DNA of 64,000 bases from Moniliophthora roreri. Taxonomy: Eukaryota; Basidiomycota; Agaricomycetes; Agaricales; Marasmiaceae. The translations under genes were made by a program, and so were the position numbers. The stretch spans positions 248,001-312,000 of the forward strand of contig LATX02000181.1 of assembly GCA_001466705.2 (NCBI GenBank). The letters run 5' to 3'. Numbering within the stretch: position 1 is the first letter of the stretch; each line of letters opens with the position of its first letter. Shown here piece after piece: positions 1-10,358 of the stretch. The notes under the pieces were generated by a model. The model saw only the letters and a list, made by a program, of their open reading frames with translations, was not told where the DNA came from and ran no database searches.

Positions 1-971
1 GATCTCGAGTATGCCAAGAAGGTCGGTGCGAGTTCTCAGTCTCCACAAGATATCAAAATGGTGCGTAGTACATTGAGTTTTCCTATTGTGTATTAACTCA
101 TATGCTTGACCAGGGAACACCTTATTTCATGGCCTTGGAAATATGGAGAGGTAAATACCTCTTTCGTCCAGAGAGACCAGAGAACAAGTATCCCAGGGGT
201 TCCGCCTTCCTATCCATGCTCGAGGGTACGGATGCTCGCCTGGGCACGTCAGCTGCCGTTCGATACAACTTCCTTCATGATCTCGAGTCCCTGTTTTGGA
301 TTCTCATGTACTTCCTCTTTGTCATGCACCCAGTGGATGACAACGCCAGAGCGGACAGCGGTGTCGAGGCAGATGACAGCGTCGAGGCAGATGGCGATGT
401 CGAGGCGGATGATGGTGTCGAGGTGGATGGCGATGTTGAGGCAGATGGCGATGTCGAGGTGGGTAATGACGTCAATGGCAGGGTCGAGGCGGATGGCGAC
501 GTCAACGAACTGGACATCAATCATCGCATGCACGCATTCAACCAGTTGTTTCCCTCGTTCGCTAACTTTGATTTCACTCAGCGCGTCGAGTTTTTGCAGG
601 GTAATCGATACATTCAGTCGCTGTTTATAGCTTTGGTCCCGGAGGAGTTTTATTTCACCATGGAGTTAGCTGTTGATATTTCCAGCATGTTATGAGAAGA
701 ATATTGATGAGTAGAAGCATTACCGGCGTCGACCCTTGACAAATTTTCTGCCAAGCCATACAAACTGGTGCAATCATGTGTGGGGAAGCTCGTGAGCACC
801 AAGAGGAAGGGTGTTTGGTTAGGTGACATGTTCGATATGTCGGAGCGGGCGAATCCGGTTGTGGCACAAACACTCGAGGAGGGACCTGTTGGCGTGCACA
901 GGAAGCAAACATCCGAGGAAGTTACCAGTGATTTGTCCATGAGGGAAGCCAAGCGCAGCAAACAAGAGTGA
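1..971 (+). pseudogene. FunK1-type protein kinase, 3' part, with three internal TGA codons
   Basis: This is the C-terminal half of a fungal FunK1 kinase (a Ser/Thr-like family expanded in Agaricomycetes); its 5' part lies outside the window. Exon 1-60 encodes the metal-binding segment DLEYAKK. An intron spans 61-113 (GTGCGT...CAG). The next exon opens with GTPYFMALEIW, the activation-segment end, and contains HDLESLFWIL, a FunK1 hallmark. An insert at about 350-500 is built from 18-bp units encoding acidic repeats such as VEADGD. The frame is interrupted by TGA at 693-695, 705-707 and 708-710, then continues in the same frame to a stop at 969-971. The downstream part still matches the other FunK1 copies (FSAKPYK, WLGDMFDMSE). 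At least the Arg-to-TGA changes fit CGA-to-TGA decay. Family assignment is firm; loss of function is very likely but unproven. Confidence 0.85.
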
Positions 972-2362
972 GAAGTAGATGGTACTGTTGAATGATTTTT
1001 ATTTTCGTTAAAAATGTATATAATGCCAAACCGCAAAATGACCCTTCGACTCCGTCATCTTCATGAATGGCGCGGCTGTGACGACTGAGTTGTGCGCAAG
1101 TTACTAGTAAGCCAATGGCACAAGAGAAGTAAGTCCATCGTGGGGAGAACGATGAAAAGATTTTCCTCACCTGCGCTTAATCTGTCGTGGGCAGTAAGAC
1201 CCCTTCATCTGGCAGTCACGTGACTGTTTTATGTATCAGATCTTTTTCGCTTCCCTTTCTTGTATACAGACTTGTGGTGTAGTGGTATAGCACCTCCTCT
1301 CAATTCTTGATTCCCTAGCCCCATGTTCAATGCCGACACAAGACTTTTTGTACATCTCATTGCGCGTCGTCCACATTGTCGACATCACCGATGTGCTCAC
1401 ATAAGCTTTGAGAACACCACTGTCAATAAATTTTTTTGCTCACTGCTGAGCATCACAAAGACTGACTCTATTGACAGGAAACACCTTTATCGCCTTTATC
1501 TGGTAGGTGAGCCTATGGCTGCCCTTATAAGTGCTGTTCTTCACAACACCCCTTTACACTATCGCTACTTAGTATTTTAATGGTACGTTCCATTTCATAT
1601 GACTCGGTACTGCAGACAACTGAGTATTTTTCTATCTGCGTAGGTTATAGATCCAAGGCAGCACAATGGAACACAGGCAAGGAGGTGGAGCATATCAAGT
1701 GTGGTATGGGAAGGAACGGGTTGGAGTGTAGTCAAGCAGAATAGAGTCATTGGGTGGCTGGCTGGGCGACAAATTCTAGTAGAATCGGGTCAAATCGAGT
1801 GCACGTAATATAGTCGTATCTATTGGAATAGAGTGCAATCAAGTGTAATATTGCAGTGAAAATCATACAATTTGAATAAATAATTTTTTTCTATCTGCTG
1901 TTCATTTGCCCACTCAGGCTAGATTTCACTCAATCTGGCTATGGCACAAACTAAACAACTTGATTTCACTAGAAAAGCCACTTCCCTTATGGACAAAAAT
2001 ATAGCGGAATCGAGTCCACTCTAGCAGCATCGAGCCGCCAGCAAGACTCGGCTAGATTTGGCTCAATTGACTTTTTCCTGGGGGTGAGTCATGATTGTTA
2101 CACTGCCACGTTTAACTTTCTCAACCAACTGTCATGTGTGGGATCTGTTGTGTATTTCTTGGGCACAGGTGTGTTCCAATTTCTAATTCTTTTACTCTAT
2201 CTTCATTCAGTGCATACTCAATACCTGGGAATACGTGTTTTGTTCTTTTTCTCTCTTCTGTAGATACTCGACACCTGGGAATATGCAGAGCTTGTGGGAG
2301 AACTTTAATTTGATTTTCCATTCTCTATTCTGATGTTCTTGTGCTTACAAGTCCAGTTGGTC
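972..2362. other. Intergenic stretch, no convincing gene
   Basis: I find no supportable coding region here. A tRNA-like segment lies at about 1271-1346: its ends nearly pair (six of seven positions), and it contains an A-box-like stretch TAGTGGTATAGC and a weak B-box-like GTTCAATGC. From about 1690 to 2080 the DNA is AT-rich with degenerate short repeats around GAATCGAG. At 2215-2290 a short motif (CCTGGGAATA) occurs twice about 55 bp apart. The last part probably belongs to the element carrying the neighbouring TET/JBP relic. Confidence 0.4.
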
Positions 2363-3817
2363 AGGTATCCATGCACTCTGCAACAGTCACTCCGTACTAT
2401 CTTCCAGACAACGTTGACTTTGAGTCATTAGTGTGACAAGCATTCAAGAACAAATGTGACGAGCCCAGCTTGGCATTTGACACCTCATCTCCACTCAGTT
2501 CAGTCCCTTCTTCTCCTGAAACTCAGCCAGGAGTGCCTCCCAAGACCACACTGTCTCCTATTGCACTGGAAGGCTTGGCTCTGACAAATAGTACCAAAGT
2601 CCCTTCTGAAGCATTGGCCTCAGCAGGCAAGAAATCACAATGTAAACGTCAAGGCAAACAAAGTTGTCAGAAGAAGTGAGCAGCAGCTAAGGCGAAAGTG
2701 ACGCCAGAGACTTATACCGCTCCGCCACTGAAGAAGCCATGCATTCAGTGGGAGATTCAACTTGACTTTGATTTGGATCAACTTTGTGCATCAGAAAATG
2801 GATTCACTGGCTATCATACTCAATATGTCAGTGAGAAGTATGTGCTGGATGACATGGCGGGCCCAAGCTCCAAGTTCAAGTTCAGTAAAATCAATTGGGA
2901 TGCAAGGTTGGCCTCTCATGCTGCTCTGTTACTATTGCTGACCACATTTTATAGGTCCGACTTCGTTCTGGTTACACAGGATGGCTATGAGATAGTGCAT
3001 GGGGTTGGTTTCGCTGATCAAATGACTTGGCCAAACACAGCAGTGCACGTTGCCAACAAGCTAGACAGTGAGAGGAAGAACACCTCTTTTACTGGCAAGC
3101 TCTTGTGCAACCATCATGGCAATTTCTTTGCACTGTCAGCCAGCGTTTCTTGCGACCTGGGTTTGAAGGTAAAGCGGTTGGTTTCTACCTTTGGTCTCAA
3201 CGCATATCTGACCAGTCTCTCAGAAACCCAAGGTAGTTGGCCAAGCGAATGCGAAGAATGCAGCAGTCGTAAACAGGCTTCTTGTCAATTCAGACGTGGT
3301 TCGATTTGCAGGCTTTCAGTCTGCTGCGTTCTACTATTGCCAGCCCACTCTCTACCATCAGTATGCCAAAAATTGCACCACTCTTACAAACAACCAACCT
3401 CACCTCACATGGAACTTTAGAAATAGTATTTACGCCCACGTCACATTCAATTTTGGACCACAGACAGTCTGCACCGAACACACCGATTTTGAAAATCAAG
3501 CAGATGGTCCCTGTGCGATCACTGTGCTATCTCCCTCTGTTGGTGGCTACGATTACAAGAAGGGTGGGTACTTGATACTTTGGGACCTCCACCTTGTTAT
3601 CAAGTTTCTGCCCAGTGCAACCATTCTCATTCTTTCAGCGGTGCTTTGCTATTCCAATGTCGCTATTGGGGCCAACAAGTGTTGGTTTTCCTTCACTCAG
3701 TATACTCCAGGCAGTCTTTTTCAGTGGGTGGAGCATGGCCATCGATTGGAGTCAGAGTTCTGGGCTTCACTCATGCAGGATCAAGCAAAGGCAGAGAGGG
3801 CAAAGGACAAAGCTTGA
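2363..3817 (+). pseudogene. TET/JBP-like 2-oxoglutarate Fe(II) dioxygenase relic
   Basis: The 3' half matches the basidiomycete TET/JBP oxygenase family, whose members oxidise methylated bases in DNA and often travel with KDZ transposons. Visible signatures are RFAGFQSAAFYY, the HxD iron motif in EHTDFEN (His 3479-3481, Asp 3485-3487), KGGYLILWDL, and the closing SFTQYTPGSLFQWVEHG. Two catalytic positions are lost. The distal His expected in a LRHSN-like motif reads LCYSN (Tyr at 3650-3652), and the Arg expected before SFTQY is Cys (3680-3682). Both fit C-to-T changes. Upstream, the frame is broken by TGA at about 2432 and at 2677-2679, each flanked by sequence that stays in frame. The segment 2698-3160 holds an intact but divergent N-terminal part. 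No transposase is visible beside it. Confidence 0.75.
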
Positions 3818-4113
3818 TGGAAGAGTGCGTTGGTCAATTTCACTAGGCATGCTTCATAATTTGGTTCCATTTTTGCTTTCTTGCTACCGTAACCCCATAG
3901 CTATTTCATGCATGTACTATATGTTGTTTCACATCACATTTTATATACAGCGAGTAATTTGAGTTTTAGAGATGCAGCATGTGTCATGCTCCTGAATGAG
4001 CGTTTGCTAATCGCTGGGTTGAGAAGTCCCACCCCTTGTGGTCTGATTCATCCACTCTTGGAATGGGACTAGAAGACACTCTCGAGGAAGTTGAATGGCA
4101 CAAGGGAATCCTN

Positions 4114-5181
4114 TACACGCGTCTTTCTTCAGAAGTCCCAATCTCCGTGGTATTATGGCAAAAGTGGTTCCGCCAAGATTCAACGAAGGATGGGGAACAT
4201 GGCATGCGAAGATATACGGAGCAGACGACGATGTCATGATTAGTGGGTACGCAGACTCATCTACCTCTGTTTCACGTACACTTATCTCTATTTACAGCGC
4301 CAACTTAAACAAGTCTTACTTCACGAATCGCCAGGACCGTTACCTTTCGTTCACGAACCAACCTGTCCTCTCGCAATACTGTTTCGACTTTCTCCGAATG
4401 GTTTCCGACTTTTCATATCAACTGCTTCCTTCATTGCATGCAAAACCTCGGATTTCAACACGCATCCCCATCACATACACAAAAAGGCTGAAAAAGCTTT
4501 CACGGACTTTCAACATTCCTATCGTCAGCGCAGTCTGCCGGAGAATTCGCAAGGAGACGAGAAGGTTATGGTGTTCCCAATAATCCAGGCAGGACAGTTC
4601 AACGTCAGAGAAGAAGAACAGGCGATGGACATTCTCTTCAGGCATGCCAACGGACAGAGCTCTGGCGAGAAGAAGACCGAAGAGAGGCCGCTCATCGATT
4701 TTACGAGCGGATACTTTGGCCTATACAAGCCATACCAAGACCTCGTTCTGCGGTCCCGAAATGTCGATGTTCGGATCGTGGCTGCTAGTCCCAAGGTGAG
4801 CCAAGCCATATAACACACACCGCTAGCTTATCCTTATCGCAGGCAAATGGGTTCTACGGGTCAAAAGGTATATCTGGGCGCATACCGGAGGGCTACACCC
4901 TTCTCGAGCAGAGATTCATGAAAGCGGTAGCACGTGCAGGACGATTCTGGAAAGAGAGCACTGGTGTCCAATTACTCGAGTGGCTCAAAGATGGATGGAC
5001 GTACCATGCAAAAGGTAGGGCTTCGTCGGTGATAACTTAGTCTTTGTTCACTAATGATACTGCTCTAGGACTGTGGCTTTCTCCAAACGCATCGTCGCAT
5101 CCTGTTCTCACTCTATTCGGATCCACGAACCTCAACTCAAGGTCATCGCATATCGATACCGAGTTGTCATTCGTTATGATT
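4114..5181 (+). pseudogene. PGS1: Fragment of PGS1, phosphatidylglycerophosphate synthase
   Basis: PGS1 makes phosphatidylglycerophosphate from CDP-diacylglycerol and glycerol-3-phosphate, the first step of cardiolipin synthesis in mitochondria. It belongs to the phospholipase D superfamily with two HKD motifs. Both are visible. The first is WHAKIYGADDDVMISG, continued as ANLNKSYFTNRQDRY after an intron at 4247-4297. The second is WTYHAK, continued as GLWLSPN, then FGSTNLNSRS, across an intron at 5015-5068. Another intron lies at 4796-4842. The fragment starts abruptly at a single N (4113), so the N-terminal half is missing. A frame change near 4425-4440 separates FSYQLLPS from THPHHIHKKA. 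The match stops after ELSFVMI at about 5181, where it runs directly into FunK1 sequence on the opposite strand. It is a non-functional duplicate or a mis-assembly, not the working gene. Confidence 0.85.
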
Positions 5182-5689
5182 CTTTGCGATAGTTGGTATG
5201 GCTTGGCGGAATATTTATCAGTTGCCGAACCAGGTAGTGCTTCTACTCGCTGGTATTCCATCAGCAACAGCCCGGAAACAACAATGGCGAATCGCATGGT
5301 GACAACAAACTGCTTTGGCCGAAGATAGATACTGCGAATGGACGCATTCGTTACCCCTCAGAAACTCGACGCGATCAATGAAATCAAAGTTGGAGAAGGA
5401 GGGAAACAGCTGGTAGAATGTGTGCATGCGATGACTGATGATTCGTTCGTTGACCTCGTTATTCGCCTTGACTTCGCCATCCGCCTCGACCTTGTCATCC
5501 ACTGGGTGCATGATGAGAAGGAAATACATGAGAATCCAAAACAGGGACTCTAGGTCGTGAAGGAAGTTGTATCGAACGGGAGCCGGCGTGTATGGGTGAC
5601 GATCCCCCATTCTCTTGAGCATGGATACGAAACTTTCATCCTCAAACTTCTCGACCGGATTCTCGTCTGTTGATTTCTGCGGGGGGAAG
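5182..5689 (-). pseudogene. FunK1 kinase fragment, frameshifted, fused to PGS1
   Basis: Read on the minus strand, this piece has VRYNFLHDLESLFWILMYF, the short acidic insert (KVEADGEVKAN), FYQLFPSFSNFDF and RVEFLRGNE, all FunK1 C-lobe signatures. A one-base frame change near 5325 separates the first part from the continuation MRFAIVVSGLLLMEYQRVEA and KYSAKPYQ. It ends inside the KYSAKPY region, where the sequence turns into the reversed end of the PGS1 fragment. The upstream boundary is the single N at 5690, across which another FunK1 3' end is joined. The activation segment and N-lobe are absent, so this cannot be a working kinase. Confidence 0.8.
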
Positions 5690-5690
5690 N

Positions 5691-6242
5691 TTACTCTGTC
5701 TAATGCGCTTGCCTTCCCTTGTGGACAAATCACCAGTAACTTCCTCGGCAGCTCGCTTCTTAGACATACCACCGTCCTCCTGGATTGTTCGCTCCACATT
5801 CGGAACCACGTACTCCGACATATCGAACATCTCACCCAACCAAAATCGCTTCTCTTCGCTGCCTGCAAGCGTTGCCGCGTAAGATTGCAATCGTTTGTAT
5901 GGTTTGGCGGAAAACTTGGCAGTTGTCGACTCTACTCGCTGATACTCTACCCGCAACAGTCTGGAGACAACGATGGCGAATCGCATGGGGACAACAAACT
6001 GCTCCGGGACCAAAGAATTATACCGCGACTGGACAGATTCGTTACCCTTCAGAAACTCGATGCGACGGCTGGAATCAAAGTTGGAGAATGAGGAAAACAG
6101 CTCGTGAAATGTGTGCATGCGATGGCTGATGATTCGTTCGTTGACGTCGTTACCCGCGTTGACTTCGACCATGTCATTCACTGGGTGCATGATGAGAAGG
6201 AAATACATGAGAATCCAAAACAGGGACTCTAGGTCGTGAAGG
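5691..6242 (-). pseudogene. FunK1 kinase 3' fragment bounded by single Ns
   Basis: The minus-strand reading frame is open from the N at 6243 to the N at 5690. It starts in the LESLFWILMYF segment and carries HTFHELFSSFSNFD, RIEFLKGNE, VVPMRFAIVVSRLLR, KFSAKPYKRLQ, RFWLGEMFDMSEYV and a basic tail (STREGKRIRQ). It is therefore the last ~180 residues of a FunK1 kinase with no internal stop. Both ends coincide with ambiguous bases, so the juxtaposition with the second fragment and with the upstream exon may be an assembly join. It is the best-preserved of the three FunK1 C-termini here. Confidence 0.8.
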
Positions 6243-6243
6243 N

Positions 6244-6565
6244 ATAGTATTTAAACTCAGCGAGCCACAGCAACGTGTAAGGAGAAAGAGGACAATGGTG
6301 GTGAACGAATCAGGGTAGAACTTACCGCATAAGGCATCAACGTTAACCTTTTCCAAACATACGCGACTGTCGATTTGTTCATGTCCGCCCTGTGAGAGTC
6401 CTCTGACTTGGAGTCTGAGTAGCCTCTAAGTGTGAAGCTTTGAGCTTCAAGAGTAGGGCTGGTGGCTGTGTCTGAGAACTTCTGGAATCTGAAGCGAACG
6501 ATCATCATGGCGAACCTCAGGCATACTGTGAAATTCAACATCGAGTGGATCCCCAACGACTTGCC
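6244..6565 (-). other. Unassigned minus-strand exon-like segment
   Basis: A minus-strand open stretch of about 80 codons ends in VWKRLTLMPYA directly before a good splice donor (GTAAGT, plus positions about 6322-6327). It then runs to the N at 6243 without reaching a clear downstream exon. It could be an upstream exon of the FunK1 fragment that follows on the same strand, but I see no FunK1 motif in it. I do not recognise the peptide. Confidence 0.25.
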
Positions 6566-6864
6566 CACCTATGGTGCCCGAGAAATACCACGGGTTTGAT
6601 GGCAAGCTGTGCCTATCTCGGCATCAAATATGAAGGGTTTTTGGGCTGGGAGGGTGCCCACCGTTAAAGCCCATCGTTATTTCTGGTAATTCGTGATTTC
6701 TGAGGGCGAGGGCACTCCAAGTTACAGATCACGTCTGAAGATTTGACCTTTTAATCCCGCACTTCCCGTTCCATCAATTGTCGCCGTCGGCGCTTGTTCC
6801 CGAGTCCCGACCATCAACTGCACAAATACAGATCAATATCCGACTCTTGACATCAAACCACCAT
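6566..6864 (+). repeat. Truncated second copy of the inverted-repeat element end
   Basis: This is a near-identical copy, about 300 bp, of the left terminal repeat of the element at 6933-9868. It starts with the same CACCTATGGTGCC terminus and runs through the same CATCAAACCACCAT stretch. It stops at the single N at 6865, after which unrelated sequence follows. It differs from the intact repeat at only a handful of positions, so the two insertions are of similar, recent age. The missing remainder and the N suggest either an internal deletion or an assembly join. Confidence 0.8.
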
Positions 6865-6932
6865 NGGACTCTCAACTCCGAAAGGTGCGTATCTCATCCT
6901 TAGTCTATCTCGACATGCTGCATACATTACAC

Positions 6933-9868
6933 CACCTATGGTGCCCGAGAAATACCACGGGTTTGATGGCAAGCTGCGCCTATCTCGGCATCAAATATGA
7001 AGGGTTTTTGGGCTGGGAGGGCACCCGCCGTTAAAGCCCATCGTTATTTCTGGTAATTCGCGATTTCTGAGGGCGAGGGCACTCCAAGTTCCAGATCACG
7101 TCTGAAGATTTGACCTTTTAATCCCGCACTTCCCGTTCCATCAATTGTCGCCGTCGGCGCTTGTTCCCGAGTCCCGACCATCAACTGCACAAATACAGAT
7201 CAATATCCGACTCTTGACATTAAACCACCATCATGCCGTCGCCTCAGTCCACTCAGAGTCCCTTTCCCTTTCCGGATTTATCGCCGAAGTGTCGAATGTA
7301 GTATATGTGCCCCGTGTTTAGTTGCTGGTAAGTTTCTCAAGTGCTATTCAGAGGTATAAGAGCTGACAACTAACGAATAAAACACTCTTAGGCTTCGTAC
7401 TCGGGGCTCCTCTGGCCACTCTGAGTTTCAGCTGGAAATAGAGGCAAAGTAATCAAGCAGAAAGGCGAATTGTACTGTTACTTGAGACCACCCAAATTGA
7501 ACTCCAGAACTTGCAGTGCATAGTCAGATACTGTTCACTTCTTGAACCTCCAGTCTACACACCTCCAAGCTTGTCTACTGTCCTGGTAAAGTTCTGCCCC
7601 ATCACACAAGGCTCCAGGGGATTTATTCAGTGTCAAGTTTTATATTGATATGATATTGATATGTACTCATAGGCATCTCACTCAGCAATTTGTCCACCCT
7701 TAGTGATTCCTCAATTATAACCATGCACTGCGATGCAGAATGGTGGGCTGTTTCTTGAAACTCTTCACATTTTCTGTACTAACCTTTTTATACTTCTAGT
7801 CCTTGACGGTATCTCTAGATTCAATGTTAACCCATCAGTTATGGTTTCGGGTAGTGGTCGAGGGTAATCATNCCTTTGCACTCTTCAGGCATTTGGGGCA
7901 TTGGATATGACAAAGTAGGAGGGACTTGAAGTTTCCTCATAATCACCATGCATCACCATGCATCACCACAGTGAATGATTTACCTATTACTCGTCCTGCT
8001 TCCCTCAGGCTGAGACTAAACTGCTTCATAGAGCTAATCTGAGCAGTATCTAATAGCTCATACTGCATCTGCCCAGCCATGAATTTATTTCTGTTGAATG
8101 GTAAGTAAGGTGTACTAATTGCCGCATTGATATCATCGACACGACTGCTCATCCAGAGTGTCAAAAATTCTTACCTTTTCAACCAGCAAGATATTATCAC
8201 CAAGTAATTGTATATGTACCCTGAGCTCATATCTAGGATTTGGAGATGTCGTGATGAGAATAAAACAATAGGCGAATATTTCTTTGGAATTTGGGTGTGA
8301 TTTCCGAGATGTCCGAGGTGAGGTACTGCAATACTATCTGTGGTCCTTTGCCCAGTGAAGCTTATTTCAATATGATATATGCTGAGTGGCAGCATTTATT
8401 ACTCTCTACTCTTACAATACATTTGTTATTCTAAAGGCCTACATTAGCATTGTTGTGGTCACAGCGATACCTGCACCATGACCTCTGTCTTTAGTGCTGT
8501 CTGCTTCAAGGTTCAACTTCTCTCATGTGTAGGAATTATCAGCTAGCAGTTTAGAATAAATAGAAAAAATGCATGCACAAAAGGTAAGCCTCACTTGTGA
8601 GTTGGTTATTGAACCACAGCTAGTTCCGGATTCATTAAGCTGCATCTTGTGGAGCTTGAGCGTTTACGATGAATACTGGAGTCAAATGAGGCGGCCTCGT
8701 CCTGCTGTTCTGAAGGAGCGCCTTCCTGGGAACTTGATAGGCTGCAACCAACTCCAGATGCAGTCCAAGAATCAGAATATCGATTCGGTGGGGCCATCAG
8801 CACCATTGCTTATCTGAAGACTAGGTCGTGGACGTTGGACATTGCACGCTACTCACGATTTTCGACCTTGAGTGGGACTGTCCGAATCAGCATATTTGAT
8901 CTATGGTATCAACGACTATCATCGTCAAGACCCCACGTAAAGTCGGCAAAATGGGATGTAGGCACCAGGTGCCTTCCTGGGAACTTGATAGGCTGCAACC
9001 AACTCCAGATGCAGTCCAAGAATCAGAATATCGATTCAGTGGGGCCATCAGCACCATTGCTTATCTGAAGACTAGGTCGTGGACATTGGACATTGCACGC
9101 TACTCACGATTTTCAACCTTGAGTGGGACTGTCCAAATCAGTGTATTTGATCTATGGTATCAACGACTATCATCGTCAAGACCCCACGTAAAGTCAGCAA
9201 AATGGGATGTAGGCACCAGGTGATGTGGTGGCATCTTGGGTTATGTCCAGGGAACACTTCATAGTGTTGTGGAATAGTGAAGGGGAGAATTTGTTTCCAT
9301 AGGATTTCCAGTACACAAAGCTGAACCGGCATGAAGACTACATGCTAGATGCAAAATGTGAGACAAAATGATTAGCTATAGCTAGGCAAGCACATACTTC
9401 ATCCTATTTCCCATATATCAGTGAACAAACTGGTCATTCTAGACCNCATAGACTCGTCTAAGGAAAGACTTACCGATAACTAAACACGGGGCACATATAC
9501 TACATTCGACACTTCGGCGATAAATCCGGAAAGGGAAAGGGACTCTGAGTGGACTGAGGCGACGGCATGATGGTGGTTTAATGTCAAGAGTCGGATATTG
9601 ATCTGTATTTGTGCAGTTGATGGTCGGGACTCGGGAACAAGCGCCGACGGCGACAATTGATGGAACGGGAAGTGCGGGATTAAAAGGTCAAATCTTCAGA
9701 CGTGATCTGGAACTTGGAGTGCCCTCGCCCTCAGAAATCGCGAATTACCAGAAATAACGATGGGCTTTAACGGCGGGTGCCCTCCCAGCCCAAAAACCCT
9801 TCATATTTGATGCCGAGATAGGCGCAGCTTGCCATCAAACCCGTGGTATTTCTCGGGCACCATAGGTG
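6933..9868. mobile_element. Non-autonomous DNA element with ~395-bp terminal inverted repeats
   Basis: The ends are long inverted repeats: 6933 to about 7325 and about 9477 to 9868. They begin CACCTATGGTGCC and end in its reverse complement, and appear essentially identical along their length. A 7-bp direct repeat, ATTACAC, flanks the element at 6926-6932 and 9869-9875, as expected for a target-site duplication. The 2.1-kb interior has no transposase-like frame. It contains a 251-bp tandem duplication and a single N at 7872; another N lies at 9446. The element therefore needs a transposase from elsewhere. Long repeats and a 7-bp duplication do not point clearly to one superfamily; MULE-like or KDZ-like elements usually give 8-9 bp. 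Confidence 0.85.
8720..9221. repeat. 251-bp perfect-phase tandem duplication inside the element
   Basis: Two head-to-tail copies lie at 8720-8970 and 8971-9221. Each begins GCCTTCCTGGGAACTTG and ends TAGGCACCAGG. They differ at only a few positions, for example CGG versus CAG near the middle. No coding function is evident. Confidence 0.9.
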
Positions 9869-10116
9869 ATTACACACTATTAACTGCGAAGCCTTCTTCA
9901 GCCAAAATTCAGGCTTCCTCACGCGAACCTCAGACCATGACATCTGTGCTACTTAGTATCACATAGACTATAGGCCTTGAAGGACACTCGAGATCGACTT
10001 TATTTGCGAGCAAACCACATACATTTGCCATCACTCCCTCTCCGACTACATCACTACCATGTATGAACACGAGGCACACCGAACTTATGCAAAATAGAAT
10101 CATTTGTTCTACCATA

Positions 10117-10239
10117 CACACCGTATCACCGTATACGGCATCAAGGGTTCACACTAGCCATGATACGGTATGGGGACGGTCTGCTGAACACTGTCAAGTT
10201 GACAGCCATTACCGTATACAGTAACGGCTCACAGCCCTA
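10117..10239. repeat. MITE-like palindromic segment upstream of P1
   Basis: The segment contains two CCGTATAC-type cores (about 10130 and 10211) in opposite context, plus several CCGTATC/ACGGTA words. It ends at ACAGCCCTAG, immediately before the conserved core promoter of P1. In P2 the sequence upstream of the same core promoter is different, so this piece looks like an insertion or replacement. I could not define exact ends or a target duplication. Confidence 0.4.
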
Positions 10240-10251
10240 GATACAATGCTG

Positions 10252-10258
10252 TATATAT
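10252..10258 (+). promoter_or_regulatory. TATA-like box of P1
   Basis: TATATAT lies 107 bp upstream of the P1 ATG, inside a block (GCTGTATATATCGTCTGG) that recurs at the same distance upstream of P2 and in changed form upstream of P4. The conserved spacing supports a core promoter. Confidence 0.55.
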
Positions 10259-10358
10259 CGTCTGGCTGGTGCAACAGCTCATACTTCTTGCTTCCCTCCC
10301 ATCCCCCACATTTCAATTTTAACGAAACGTCCTGACCTAACAATTGGTCCTCACCAAC

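Noticed and set aside
249..533. Minus-strand open frames opposite the acidic repeats
   Set aside because: They are the mirror of the 18-bp repeats in the FunK1 frame; repeat DNA keeps several frames open.
6566..7325. LTR pair from the two direct copies at 6566 and 6933
   Set aside because: A third copy is inverted at 9477-9868, and the target duplication brackets 6933-9868, so these are inverted-repeat ends plus a separate truncated copy. No reverse transcriptase or integrase is present.
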